The position numbers and the translations under genes are program-made. This document shows positions 1-11,714 of a stretch of DNA of 64,000 nucleotides, piece by piece. The notes beneath the pieces are model-generated. The model made no database searches, was not told the DNA's origin, and saw nothing but the letters and a program-made list of their open reading frames with translations. Position 1 is the stretch's first letter. Every line of letters starts with the position of its first letter. Where the stretch lies: contig OX392534.1 of the NCBI GenBank assembly GCA_947623455.1, positions 7,822,001 to 7,886,000 of the forward strand, written 5' to 3'. The DNA comes from Mimachlamys varia. Taxonomy: Eukaryota > Mollusca > Bivalvia > Pectinida > Pectinidae.

Positions 1-3000
1 AAAAGTATAACTACACCTATAGCCAGACTGTGTCACTGGGGCCTGGATACGGACAAAAGTATAACAACACCTATAGCTAGACTGTGTCACTGGGACCTGG
101 ATACGGACAAAAGTATGACTATAAATGTATAGTTAGACTGTGTCACTGGGGCCTGGATACGGACAAAAGTATGACTATAAATGTATAGTTAGACTGTGTC
201 ACTGGGGCCTGGATACGGATAAAAGTATAACTATACCTATAGCTAGACTATATCACTGGGACCTGGATACGGACAAAAGTATGACTATACCTATAGTTAG
301 ACTGTATCACTGGGGCCTGGATACGGATAAAAGTATGACTATACCTGCAGTTAGACTGTGTCACCGGGGCCTGGATACGGACAAAAGTATGACTATACCT
401 ACAGTTAGACTGTGTCACTGGGACCTGGATACAGACAAAAGTATGACTATACCTATAGTTAGACTGTGTCACTGGGACCTGGATACGGACAAAAGTATGA
501 CTATACCTATAGTTAGACCGTGTCACTGGGCCCTGGATACGGACAAAAGTATGACTATACCTATAGCCAGACGTGTGTCACTGGGGCCTGGATACGGACA
601 AAAGTATGACTATACCTATAGCCAGACTGTGTCACTGGGGCCTGGATACGGATAAAAGTATGACTATACCTATAGTTAAACTGTATCACTGGGGCCTAGA
701 TACGGCCAAATCTATTACTATAACTATAGCCAGACTGTGTCACTGGGACCTGGATACGGACAAAAGTATGACTACACCTATAGCTAGACTGTGTCACTGG
801 GGCCTGGATACGGACAAAAGTATAACTACACCTATAGTTAGACTGTATCACTGGGGCCTGGATACGGACAAAAGTATGACTATAACTATAGCTAGATTGT
901 CACTGGGGTCTGGATACGGACAAAAGTATGACTATAACTATAGTTAGTCTGTGTCACTGGGGCCTGGATACGGACAAAAGTATGACTATAAATTTATAGT
1001 TAGACGGTGTCACTGGGACCTGGATACGGACAAAAGTATGACTATACCTATAGTTAGACTGTGTCACTGGGGCCTGGATACGGACACAAATATGACTACA
1101 CCTATAGCCAGACTGTGTCACTGGGGCCTGGATACGGACACAAGTATAACTACACCTATAGCCAGACTGTGTCACTGGGGCCTGGATACGGACAAAAGTA
1201 TGACTATACCTATATAGAGACTGTGTCACTGGGACCTGGATACGGAAAAAGTATGACTACACCTATAGCTAGACTGTGTGTCACTGGGACCTGGATACGA
1301 ACAAAAATATAACTACACCTATAGCCAGACTGTGTCACTGGGACCTGGATACGGACAAAAATATAACTACATCTATAGCCAGACTGTGTCACTGGGGCCT
1401 GGATACGGACAAAAGTATGACTATACCTATATCTAGACTGTGTCACTGGGACCTGGATACGGACAAAAGTATGACTTCACCTATAGCTAGACTGTGTCAC
1501 TGGGACCTGGATACGAACAAAAGTATAACGACATTTATAGTTAGAATGTGTCACAGGGGCCTGGATACGGACAAAAGTATGACTATAAATTTATAGTTAG
1601 ACGGTGTCACCGGGGCCTGGATACGGACAAAAGTATGACAACACCTATAGTTAGACGTGTGTCACTGGGGCCTGGATACGGACAAAAGTATGACAACACC
1701 TATAGCTAGACTATATCACTGGGACCTGGATACGGACAAAAGTATGACTATACCTATAGTTAGACTGTGTCCCTGGGGCCTGGATATATACGGACAAAAG
1801 TATGACTATACATGTAGTTAGACTGTATCACTGGGGCCTGGATACGGATAAAAGTAAAACTATACCTAAAGCTAGACTATATCACTGGGGCCTAGATACG
1901 GAAAAAACTATGACTATAACTATAGCCAGACTGTGTCACTGGGGCCTGGATACGGACAAAAGTATAACTACACCTATAGTTAGACTGTGTCACTGGGGCC
2001 TGGATACGGACAAAAGTATAACAACACCTATAGCTAGACTGTGTCACTTGGACCTGGATACGGACAAAAGTATGACAACACCTATAGCTAGATTGTCACT
2101 GGGACCTGGATACGGACAAAAGTATAACTACACCTATAGCCAAACTGTGTCACTGGGGCCTGGATACGGACAAAAGAATAACTACACCTATAGTTAGACT
2201 GTATCACTGGGGCCTGGATACGGACAAAAGTATAACAACACCTATAGCTAGACTGTGTCACTGGGACCTGGATACGGACAAAAGTATGACTATAAATGTA
2301 TAGTTAGACTGTGTCACTGGGGCCTGGATACGGACAAAAGTATAACAACACCTATAGTTAGACTGTATCACTGGGGCCTGGATACGGACAAAAGTATGAC
2401 AACACCTATAGCTAGACTGTGTCACTGGGACCTGGATACGGACAAAAGTATGACTATAAATGTATAGTTAGACTGTGTCACTGGGGCCTGGATACGGACA
2501 AAAGTATGACTATACATGTATAGTTAGACTGTGTCACTGGGGCCTGGATACGGATAAAAGTATAACTATACCTATAGCTAGACTATATCACTGGGACCTG
2601 GATACGGACAAAAGTATGACTATACCTATAGTTAGACTGTATCACTGGGGCCTGGATACGGATAAAAGTATGACTATACCTGCAGTTAGACTGTGTCACC
2701 GGGGCCTGGATACGGACAAAAGTATGACTATACCTACAGTTAGACTGTGTCACTGGGACCTGGATACAGACAAAAGTATGACTATACCTATAGTTAGACT
2801 GTGTCACTGGGACCTGGATACGGACAAAAGTATGACTATACCTATAGTTAGACCGTGTCACTGGGCCCTGGATACGGACAAAAGTATGACTATACCTATA
2901 GCCAGACGTGTGTCACTGGGGCCTGGATACGGACAAAAGTATGACTATACCTATAGTTCGATTGTGTCACTGGGACCTGGATACGGACAAAAGTATGACT

Positions 3001-3570
3001 ACACCTATAGCTAGACTGTATCACTGGGGCCTGGATACGGACAAAAGTATAACTACACCTATAGTTAGACTGTATCACTGGGGCCTGGATACGGACAAAA
3101 GTATGAGTATAACTATAGCTAGATTGTCACTGGGGCCTGGATACGGACAAAAGTATGACTATAACTATAGTTAGTCTGTGTTACTGGGGCCTGGATACGG
3201 ACAAAAGTATGACTATAAATTTATTGTTAGACGGTGTCACTGGGACCTGGATACGGACAAAAGTATGACTATACCTATAGTTAGACTGTGTCACTGGGGC
3301 CTGGATACGGACAAAAGTATGACAACACCTATAGCTAGATTGTCACTGGGGCCTGGATACGGACAAACGTATGACTATACCTATAGCCAGACTGTGTCAC
3401 TGGGACCTGGATACGGACAGAAGTATGACTATACCTATAGCCAGACTGTGTCACTGGGGCTTGATACGGACAAAAGTATGACTATAACTATAGTTAGACT
3501 GTGTCACTGGGGCATAGATACGATTATAAATATAGATATAACTACATCTATAGTTAGACTGTGTCCCTGA
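1..3570. repeat. 54-bp minisatellite array, about 66 units
   Basis: The stretch is a head-to-tail array of a 54-bp unit built around ctggatacggacaaaagtat. It runs in from beyond the left edge and decays after about 3500. Because 54 is a multiple of three, many units stay open in a frame reading roughly RLCHWGLDTDKSMTIPIV, and on the other strand as MTQSNYRYSHTFVRIQAPV. Occasional indels and stops break every long frame, so I do not read it as a gene. A block near 140-1080 reappears at about 2475-3300. It may lie in an intron of the coiled-coil gene to the right or in intergenic DNA. Confidence 0.95.
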
Positions 3571-6500
3571 GGCCTGGTTACGGATAAAAGTATAATTAGT
3601 TAAATTGTGTCACTGGGGCATGGATAAGATTATAAAAGTAAATATAACTACTCCTATATTAAAATTTTACAGGTAATCTGTATCACGTGGATCAGAAATG
3701 CTTGTCACCAGAATGTATGTTTCGGCACGATCTTTCTCCCGGGTTAGAAATCGGGCCGGGGTGAGAAATCGTGTCGTAGCAATTGTGTATGACTTGAACC
3801 TGGATACGAACGTTAGTTAATCAGTTATAAAACTGAATCCCTTGGTCTAGGATACGGGCTATAGTATCTCTACTGTATCCCCGGTGGGCGGTACACTCAG
3901 ACGTATAATGACAGCGTACTTGTGGAGACTTTTTTTGTTCATTTTCAATCAAATATCGCTGAAATCTGCAGAATTTATTTCCCTTTTTATCATGTGTGTG
4001 GCATATGTATGTCTTTTTTTGACTTTCGGCAATACTTATCTGTTGAAGGGAGCCACATCCTGGCATCAACATATGTTTTGTATCTCCTTGACATGTCTTA
4101 CGTATAACGTTGTTCCAAAAAAAAACTTGTTCACATAGTCTGATATGTTTTGGCGTAATGATTTAAATGATCAGTAAAATCATTAACTAGTTCGTGTATC
4201 TGTTTGGGTGTAAATGTCCAATGAGTTTCGTTTAGGTGTGAGTGGACATGTGGAGTATATAAATATGAATACATGTCCACTGAATTTTGTCAAAGTGTGG
4301 ATGGACATGTGTAGTATAGTCTGTTTCTTATAACTATGTATACATGTCCACTGAACGTTGTCTAAGTGTGGATGGACATGTGTAGTATAGTCTGTTTCTT
4401 ATAACTATGTATACATGTCCACTGAATTTTGTCTAAGTGTGGATGGACATGTGTAGTATAGTCTGTTTCTTATAACTATGTATAAAGTCCACTGTGTTTT
4501 TTCTAAGTGTGGGTGGACATGATGTGTAGTATAGTCTGTTACCTATACACTGTAACTATGTATACATGTCCATTGAGTTTCGTCTAGGTGTGAATGGACA
4601 TGTGTAGTATAGTCTGTTTCTTATAAATATGCGGGATCGAATTGACAATGTACGGTACAATAACTTGTTTTAAATGTTACAACATCTTAATCTGTGTCTA
4701 AGACAGCCCCGTTTTTGTTTTCCTTTGACTTAATTAGTTTAAAGTATTCAATTTCATCTCAATTTGAACAGCATCCATTCAGGGACTCAAAGTAACATGG
4801 CCTCTCCACGTCTAGCTACGTTTCCACTTTCAACAAGTAGTTTGTGCTGATAAAATAAAACCCCAAAAGCATGTTTTAATGTTTAAATGATATATAATAT
4901 GGAGCGTTAAATGGAATATAAACCCAAATGTTATCTAATGACAAAATTATATATTTTAAATCTTAAGGTCTCTCGGTCCGTTGATTATCGTTCTTGGCAA
5001 AAACATGGCCGCTTTGACGGATATAGAATTTAATACCTATCGTGGGTAAGAAATTCACCGTACATACGCCGATGATCATGCAATTTGCAATCCGGCAAAG
5101 ACACAAGCGTCTGCTTGAATCCATGTAAACGCTAGAAGGTTAAGTTGATTGCGTAATTATCGACTATATCAACCTGATCTTATGTAAACGTGTTGTGTAA
5201 ACTATACAGTATGGTATAGGGGAGGTAATCAGTAACTCCAATGTATTTGAGTTATTCCCATTTATCAGAAATCTGTTTATGTTAAACATATATTTTGGAG
5301 TGAATACAATAACGTGGAACTAGTAACAGCCTTTTGTGTTTTTATCTACAACGATGTCATGATTTGATTTTCATAAGCGAGTTCCCCACTCGCCCTCATT
5401 CATCTATATAAGCCTAAGCTTAGTAATGTTATCACCAAGACAACTAGTCTAAACCTATATGTCCGCTTCAATTCTTTACAACTGCATCATTAAAATAAAC
5501 ACATTGCTTTATATTTATTCGATATCTAATGCAACATGTTCTGATGATATCACTATTCAATTAATGTCATAAATGCTAGTTATAAACTATTTTCTGTGTA
5601 ATCTGATACCAGGCGAGTGGATACATTCAAATCAGGCTAAAGCAATCGATAAACCTAGTATCTCACTACTTTCAACGCATTATGTGATATGGGAAAATCT
5701 ATACCTCCTACAATTAAGTCCAGTTGCAGTGAAAGGGGAGGCAATTGGAATTAAAAGAAACAATAATTCTGATTATTTTCCCCAAATTTTAAGTGAAATA
5801 ATGTTTTTTGGTTCAATTTCCTCATGCTTTGTTAAATAAGGATTGTTTCTTCATAACATAACTTTAAAAAATAAGTTTTTCATCCACACAATGTTTTGAT
5901 ATTTGAAAAAGTTGATGAAAAACATACATATAATTGTTTGTTTTGTTGAATAAAAGTTATACGAAACGTAAAATATTTGCCTTCTTTTCTGTTTTATATG
6001 TATATATAAAGTTAGCATTGTAATACATCAAAAAGAAATATGTTAGTTGTTGATTTCGCTCTTCCTGGAGTTTTCCCTGAAAATATCAGTTTTTCACCCC
6101 AAAAAGATTTCTGCAGTTTTTCGGCCAATTACAACAAAAAGACTTGTTCTTTATACACTATTAAACATTTGAGTGAAATTTCATGAAATTCCTATGGATA
6201 TTGACAAAGGAACCGAGTGACCTTAAAGGGACTATATGGATAAAAAACACTGTTCAAAAATATACTAAAAAGTCTTTAATACCACTTATTCAAAGCGACA
6301 GCCAGCATATCTAAAAATACGTAAAGTTTTTATTTTTAAATTTATGTATTAGTAACGACCCGTTGCTAATACAAAAATTAGCTGACGTCACGCACGCACT
6401 GTCGTGAATAAAAATAACGTGGTGAAGCCATGCGAAGCGAGTTTCGTTGTAAGACCATAAACGAGGCAATCCAGTGGGGAAACACTGAATGTATGGGCTT

Positions 6501-7121
6501 GTGGTTAAATATAGCTGGCATAGAGTATCATGCTGTTTTCTCATATATATCAATCTAATATAGACTATCGATATGAAGAAATTAAAACGTTTTTATTTTA
6601 AGGTACTTTGTTACATCCCGAAGTTAAACTTAAAAGGTAGATAAATATGCACTTGCCCATCCAATAAATTATTAATATCTCGTTTTGGCCTCTCCTAGCT
6701 ACACTGCTCGCCTGAAAAGGCGATAACTGTCTATATAAGCACTGAATCTAGCTTATTTAAAGTTAGAATAATATTATTCATTAACAAGATGTGCGTAAGA
6801 AAAGAAACAAGATGTAAAATATGTAAGAAAGGGAAAACTATGGGTAGATCCTGTCACACGTGTCTTTGTTTGCAAACACCTCGGTTTTCATTTCTTTGCT
6901 GCGACGGGGCGGGACATAATTTACCGTGACAGACCATGTGACCAATTCGACCAAACAGCAGCTGAGAAACTGAAACTCGAAATTTCTCGTATAAAGTGTA
7001 AAAAGGTTTTATCGAATTATGTTGGGTGAGACGCATACAATTATTTAATTTCAGTTTGCTAGGAAACAGAAAAACCAATATGACAATTTTTGACTTTTAA
7101 CGCTGTAACTTATGTTGCTAG
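3571..7121. other. Non-coding stretch before the coiled-coil exons
   Basis: Decayed edge of the 54-bp array (to about 3660), a GC-rich patch with inverted cccgg motifs at 3735-3765, the 71-bp array at 4225-4630, then AT-rich unique sequence. Short ORFs at 3884-4138 and 5573-5839 have no recognisable domain and no good splice context. Upstream exons of the coiled-coil gene could be hidden here, but I could not identify one. Confidence 0.6.
4225..4630. repeat. 71-bp tandem repeat, about 5-6 units
   Basis: Units recur every 71 bp; for example tacatgtccactga occurs at 4341 and 4412. Each contains catgtccac and, about 30 bases on, gtggacatg or a close variant, so every unit carries a short inverted repeat and could fold into a hairpin. 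The last unit is stretched by a small insertion. Confidence 0.85.
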
Positions 7122-7378
7122 GTGACGGGGAGGGATCAATCTGCGCGGATATCAGTCGGCAGCTAGATGACGCAATCAACGGGACAGCGCCCCTCCCGGG
7201 ATTACCAGTGGCAAATATATCGGGGAAACAGACGGACCGTCCCTCTGTCCCCTCGATCACACCTCGCTCAGCCACGCCCAGTGATGACCTCAAACAGATT
7301 TCAGCAGATAAACAGTTCATAGGCAGACTCCAGGCTGACGTGAACTCCCTTTCTGAAGTCAACTCTGAGCAATCTAAG
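7122..7378 (+). CDS. Coiled-coil gene, first recognised exon
   Basis: Preceded by a T-rich tract and ctag; ends ..SEVNSEQSK before gtagat. The encoded 85 residues begin GDGEGSICADISRQLDD, pass through a Pro/Ser/Thr-rich linker (PSVPSITPRSATP), then become helical and charged. Entry phase 1 means another exon is expected upstream unless ATG 7112 is used. Confidence 0.7.
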
Positions 7379-10177
7379 GTAGATAACTCATATAATGTTG
7401 GTTGGTTGGTTAATTGTTTGTACGTCCTATTAACAGCTATGATCTTTTAAGGGCGATCTTCCGGTGTATGCGATGTTTGTGTGTGTGTGTTAAGAGCGGG
7501 TGTATTTGGGAGGTTGCGGTATGTTCGTATACGTCTTCTTGCCATAGTCCGGATCTTTTGCGGATTTTTAAAAAGTGCTATCACACTGAAGTATACTGCC
7601 GAAGGCCCCCAGCAGAACACCCCACCCAGTCACATTATTCTGACAAAGGGCGAACAAGTCGTTCTACTCCCATAATGCTGAGCGTCAAACCGGTAGTAGT
7701 AACTACCATTGATAGGGGACTCTGGTATATCTCGGTCTGGGGACAGAACCCATAGCCTTCCTCACAGGGAGTAGTAACTACCATTGTTAGAGACTCTGGT
7801 ATATCTCGGTCTGGGGACAGAACCCATAGCCTTCCTCACAGGGAATAGTAACTACCATTGTTAAAGACTCTGGTATATCTCGGTCTGGGGACAGAACCAA
7901 TAGCCTTCCTCACAGGGAGTAGTAACTGCCATTGTTAGAGACTCTGGTATATCTCGGTCTGGGGACAGAACCAAAAGCCTTCCTCACAGGGGCGAACGCT
8001 AAAATAAAGGCAAAAAGTAAGGTAGTGTCAAGGGAGACATTAGGAAGTAGAAATTGGAAAGAATCGAAAAGATACGATCTCAAGTTTAGTCGCCTTCTAC
8101 GATCATGCAATGAGGGCAGCAGGTACAATCGTAAGCCCTACCGGTAGTGCTGTTCGGTAAATGACAGGGGTAACATATGTATGGTTAAGTGAAGTATCGT
8201 GCAAATTTTCTTCAAAGAGATGGTTATCAAAATTTTTTTGGGTTCCGATTCCAAAAGAAAGGCTAGAATCATGCAGTTTGAAAAAAAACCCTTATAAACA
8301 GTAAACATAGGCATAATATGCCCCAAGCACTTGAACATTTGAATGGTCCCCGTGATTCATTAGAGGTACATGAACATGTTAAGGTTAGCATCAGAAGGAG
8401 AAGGATATTTAAGTGACATTTTAAGAAAACGAAAATGCGTGTTGCGTGTTTGCAATTTAAGTTGGTTCAGATTACCCTTATATTGTCAGATAACCTGTTG
8501 ATATTATAGATATATAACGATTCTTGTATACACTTTTTACATTCTTAACAATGACAAAATGAGACAACTCTTACGTATACATGTCAAATTGCGATCAATC
8601 GGGAAAGAGTTGTGTCCCTTATTTAAATGAAGCTTTTGAAAACAAATCCGACGCTTAAAGTTACCATTCTTTCATACATTACCATACATGACTTTGTGTG
8701 TATGATGTTAATACACTTGTACTTTTGTTCGTGAAACTCATACATAAATACAAGTAAAAATCCATTAATGGTGTTTCTCTGTCTAGGAAATAGAGAGGTT
8801 GCGATGCGATCTGATGACTTGCCGAAAACACATGATGACGTCACAGTTCCAGTTAGAGGCCGTGGAGATAGAGTGCGGACGATTGTTATCGATGGAAGAC
8901 CAGTTGATTTCTGTCATCACTCTGCTAAAGCGTGCTAGGGAACAGGTATGTTGTCTTATTAAGGGCATGCACGTGTGTTGTGTGAGAATCAATCTGATTA
9001 AAATCATACCTTGATCTACGCTCCGTTCCGTAAACTTCTCTCTACTGCGTCAAGATCAGAGGACATTCCATAGAGGGTCACGTTCAGATGACCTTTTGCA
9101 TTAGCCAATCAAATTACTACTTTCAGAATCTGAAATGTGGATTTTTGAGGGGACAAAGCTTGCATAATGGCATATGTACGTTAAGTCATTTCGCCACCAA
9201 AATGTTCATGTGAAAACATGTGACGAAATAACTTGCTGCAAGATGACAAGTCATTGGAAAATTAGTTTAGTGTTATAAGTAGAGAGGCGACAAAGGTAAT
9301 CTGAACGGTACAGGAAGAGTTGTGACGGTAGAGAAATGTTTGTGACATAGAGGAAGAGTTGTGACGAAAGAAGAATGTTTGTGACGGTAGAGGAAGGTTT
9401 GTAACGGTAAAGGAACTATATACGTTTGATTGCATCATAAAATCGGGAAATATGTTTGTGAGAACTTTATGTCGAATCGTTTCCTTTTTATACGGTTTTT
9501 TGTATTTCGTTGACAGCACGTGCATCGCCAGTTGTTAGGGGACATCATGATGGGAGCTATAGCGGCGGCAGTGGCCCTGGAGGACGACGCATCCCCCGGT
9601 ACGTACGGAAACCGCATTTATTCGTTATAACTTATATTATCACTGGATCTGAAACAGAGTTTCAATGGTAACATTAACTGCGTTTTAGGCTTCTTCCTCG
9701 TTAGAAATAGGAGCAAAGCTCTCCGGATCTAATGTACCTTACAAATATAAGACATCATCTGAGACCAAAAACGGGCATAAGGTGCCAAATGTTTTTATAA
9801 AGACAGAAATGAACGATCACAAATTCTGAACCAGGCGGCAATAAAAGTGAGTAATTATTGTACATTTCGCAATGATCTCAATATGGTTGTCCCTTTTAAT
9901 TCCAGGATTGTGCGCCGAGTCGTTCCTACGAGAGCTGCAAGAACAACTCTCTCTTCATCCCGTCCTCATGACTGTGGATCTCCTAGAGGGCGCTGTCGCG
10001 TCACGCATCACCCTCTCCAATGTAGAGAAAGTCTCGCGACAGAACAAGAGTTTGTTGGAGGATTTGAAGTTCATCGATGATGAAGACTGTGGACAGCTGA
10101 GCGACAATGATTCTTTTCATAGCCTCGGCAAACACCTTAACGATCATGACGATAAAGCGCATAATGATTCTGAGTGA
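7122..10177 (+). CDS. Coiled-coil protein, C-terminal part (4 exons, 5' end not found)
   Basis: Exons at 7122-7378, 8787-8945, 9517-9598 and 9906-10177 join in one frame with AG acceptors and GT donors (gtagat, gtatgt, gtacgt) and matching phases 1-0-0-1, ending in TGA. Together they encode about 255 residues. The second exon and the end of the first are rich in E, K, R, Q and L with heptad-like leucines (EIERLRCDL, LLSMEDQLISVITLLKRAREQ), as in coiled coils. The third exon carries a short Ala-rich stretch, MMGAIAAAVALEDD. The C-terminus is acidic and Ser/His/Asp-rich. I do not recognise the family; a cytoskeletal or scaffold role would be a guess. Exon 1 could start at ATG 7112 (in frame), but the T-rich tract and ctag before 7122 look like a 3' splice site, so I treat the gene as 5' incomplete. 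Joining of these exons is inference without transcript data. Confidence 0.72.
7450..8150 (+). mobile_element. Interspersed repeat family A, copy 1, with four 75-bp internal tandem units
   Basis: Shares long stretches with copies at 49490-50110 (same orientation) and 20880-21335 (inverted): tcacactgaagtatactg, a gaaggcccc box, cacagggGCGAACGCT and a tail with tttagtcgcctcttacgatcatgcaa. It has no transposase and looks non-autonomous. Units starting at 7695, 7770, 7844 and 7918 (about 75 bp, tagtaactaccattgttaga...) are present here four times but about once in the inverted copy. It lies in the first intron of the coiled-coil gene. Confidence 0.75.
8787..8945 (+). CDS. Coiled-coil gene, second recognised exon
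   Basis: Exactly 53 codons, phase 0 on both sides, between gtctag and gtatgt. The residues are strongly helical and charged: EIERLRCDL near the start and LLKRAREQ at the end. This is the clearest coiled-coil segment of the protein. Confidence 0.75.
9285..9420. repeat. Short degenerate tandem repeat, about 24 bp
   Basis: Five or so imperfect units around gtgacggtagaggaaggttt (variants gtgacatagaggaag, gtgacgaaagaagaatg). It lies in the intron between the second and third recognised coiled-coil exons. Confidence 0.7.
9517..9598 (+). CDS. Coiled-coil gene, third recognised exon
   Basis: 82 bases between ttgacag and gtacgt. It encodes HVHRQLLGDIMMGAIAAAV followed by an acidic patch and ends in phase 1, matching the next exon's GA start to complete a Gly codon. 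Confidence 0.7.
9906..10177 (+). CDS. Coiled-coil gene, last exon
   Basis: Begins after ttccag and reads LCAESFLRELQEQLSLHP, then a helical stretch, and ends in a hydrophilic tail (DDEDCGQLSDNDSFHS) at TGA 10175. No AATAAA was seen close downstream; the Harbinger remnant starts only 350 bases later. Confidence 0.72.
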
Positions 10178-10703
10178 TTCAGTGCCAGCTGCCATGATGA
10201 TGACGTCACATTATATACCTCAGTTACAATGGCAGTCTATATATCACAAGTTGATGAACTACAAAATCTTAAATGTTCATTCCCTTTTATACGTTATCTC
10301 GAGCTTTCTACCTCTGTAAGAACGAGTGTTTATTTATAAGTTGTGTAGTACATGTAATTGTTTCTTTTTCAAATCTAGATAGCTTAAAAGCTGGGGTAGT
10401 CTATTCTGTATATTATTTAAAAACTCGAGTGATTATTCAAATGCACCTTTTATTGTTTTTATAGGTATTTGTTATTTACAAGCCGTGTAGATTGCTTTAT
10501 AAGTTATATAGTGTAGTTTACCTCGGTACTGTTTGACTAAGCTTCGTAACTTATGAATTTTCGTAACTTTTGCGCAAGTCAGATTTGCGAATTACTAAGC
10601 GTTTCACAAAAACATCGTAACTTACGAACGTTCGTAAGTTACGCAAAAAAATTTACAATTTAACTTAACGCCATCTCCACTCTGACGTAGGTTACGATAA
10701 AAA

Positions 10704-11030
10704 ATGGCGGCCTGCCTTTTTGTTGAATATCATGCGAGGAAGGCGATGAGACAGGACACAAATCTTTGACGTCCTTGACGATATTGACACTTTTACCAGG
10801 TATAGGATGAATAGGGCGAGTATTGTCGAGTTGGCAGACGAGTTGGGGCCACTGATTGAGCCCTAGACTTCTAGGTCTCATTCAATTCCTTCACATCTGC
10901 AGGTTCTTGTAGCATTAAGGTATTTTGCAAAGGGAGGCTTCTTATCTGAGATTGGAGACAACCACGGAATCAGCCGGTCCTCTGTTAGCCTCATCGTGAC
11001 TTCTGTACAATACCTGTCTGTGATACTAAA
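10704..11030 (+). pseudogene. Harbinger-type transposase fragment (HARBI1-like N-terminal region)
   Basis: The frame from 10777 reads DDIDTFTRYRMNRASIVELA, a TAG stop at 10864, then IPSHLQVLVALRYFAKGGF and IGDNHGISRSSVSLIV. This matches the N-terminal helical region of PIF/Harbinger transposases (rYRm-R..i..L, LQVLvALr..a.G.f, iGd..GiS.ssvS). The ATG at 10704 lies one frame away, so there is at least one frameshift plus the stop. The downstream catalytic DDE region is missing. This is a dead copy. Confidence 0.8.
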
Positions 11031-11145
11031 TGCATGTCTGATACTACATTGTAAATCATAGTATTTCGACACGTACAATAACTATGTTTATGAATATCAT
11101 ATGTACCTAAATCTGTATGTCAGAAAGAAAGTATAAAACTGTTTA

Positions 11146-11211
11146 ATCACATGCACTAGCCTCGTCTGTCAAACAAATGTGTTTGACCGACGAGTCTAGT
11201 GCCTGTGATCT
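11146..11211. repeat. Hairpin inside the Harbinger remnant
   Basis: Inverted arms atcacatgcactagcctcgt / cgacgagtctagtgcctgtg continue to a short loop around aatgtg, giving about 30-bp arms with few mismatches. Confidence 0.7.
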
Positions 11212-11583
11212 AAATAACTACAAAAGTTACGAACGCCTTTGTGAAATGGACTTAAGAAATTCGTAAGTTATGCGTAACTCTTTCGTAAATATTTACGAAC
11301 GTTCGTAAGTTACGAAGCTTAGTGAAACGGTACCCTGCAACGGGAATTATTTATTATTCTGTGATTGACAGACTGTACATTTCACTTATCAATGATGATA
11401 ACACAGACAACAAACAATTTACAAACAAAATGTTAATTAAGAAAAGAAAAGCTACTTTACCTAAATGGAAATACAAAATACAATAAACAAAACATTGGTT
11501 ATATATATATATACTCCAAACCAAATATTACGTAATTAGTAAATACCGTATGTATGTAACAAAATTGCTGGCAGGAGACCACA

Positions 11584-11714
11584 AGATCATGAAACAATCA
11601 TAAGTCTAAATTCGTCTGAAATTTGACTTAACCAATCAGGATTAACGTTACAAAAAGTAACGTCATACGTGATTGGCTAAGTACAAACTTCAGCCTAAGA
11701 TTGTTTCATGATCT
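11584..11714. repeat. 131-bp fold-back element
   Basis: Outer arms agatcatgaaacaatc / gattgtttcatgatct are perfect inverted copies. Inner parts pair less well (taaccaatcaggattaacgt / acgtcatacgtgattggcta). It looks like a small fold-back MITE. Confidence 0.7.

Larger units (their letters stand above)
10524..11331 (+). mobile_element. Degenerate PIF/Harbinger DNA transposon with terminal inverted repeats
   Basis: The ends are inverted copies: ggtactgtttgactaagctt at the left and its near-complement aagcttagtgaaacggtacc at the right, continuing as gttacgaa-type repeats for about 35 bases. Between them lies a broken transposase segment (see 10704-11030). No clean three-base target duplication is visible. 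The ends also carry palindromic ttacgaacgttcgtaa motifs, which may be transposase sites (inference). Confidence 0.8.

Noticed and set aside
140..3570. ORFs of 70-179 codons with an 18-residue repeat (RLCHWGLDTDKSMTIPIV)
   Set aside because: 54-bp minisatellite; frames are broken by stops and indels, and an equally repetitive ORF runs on the other strand. No flanking coding exon supports it.
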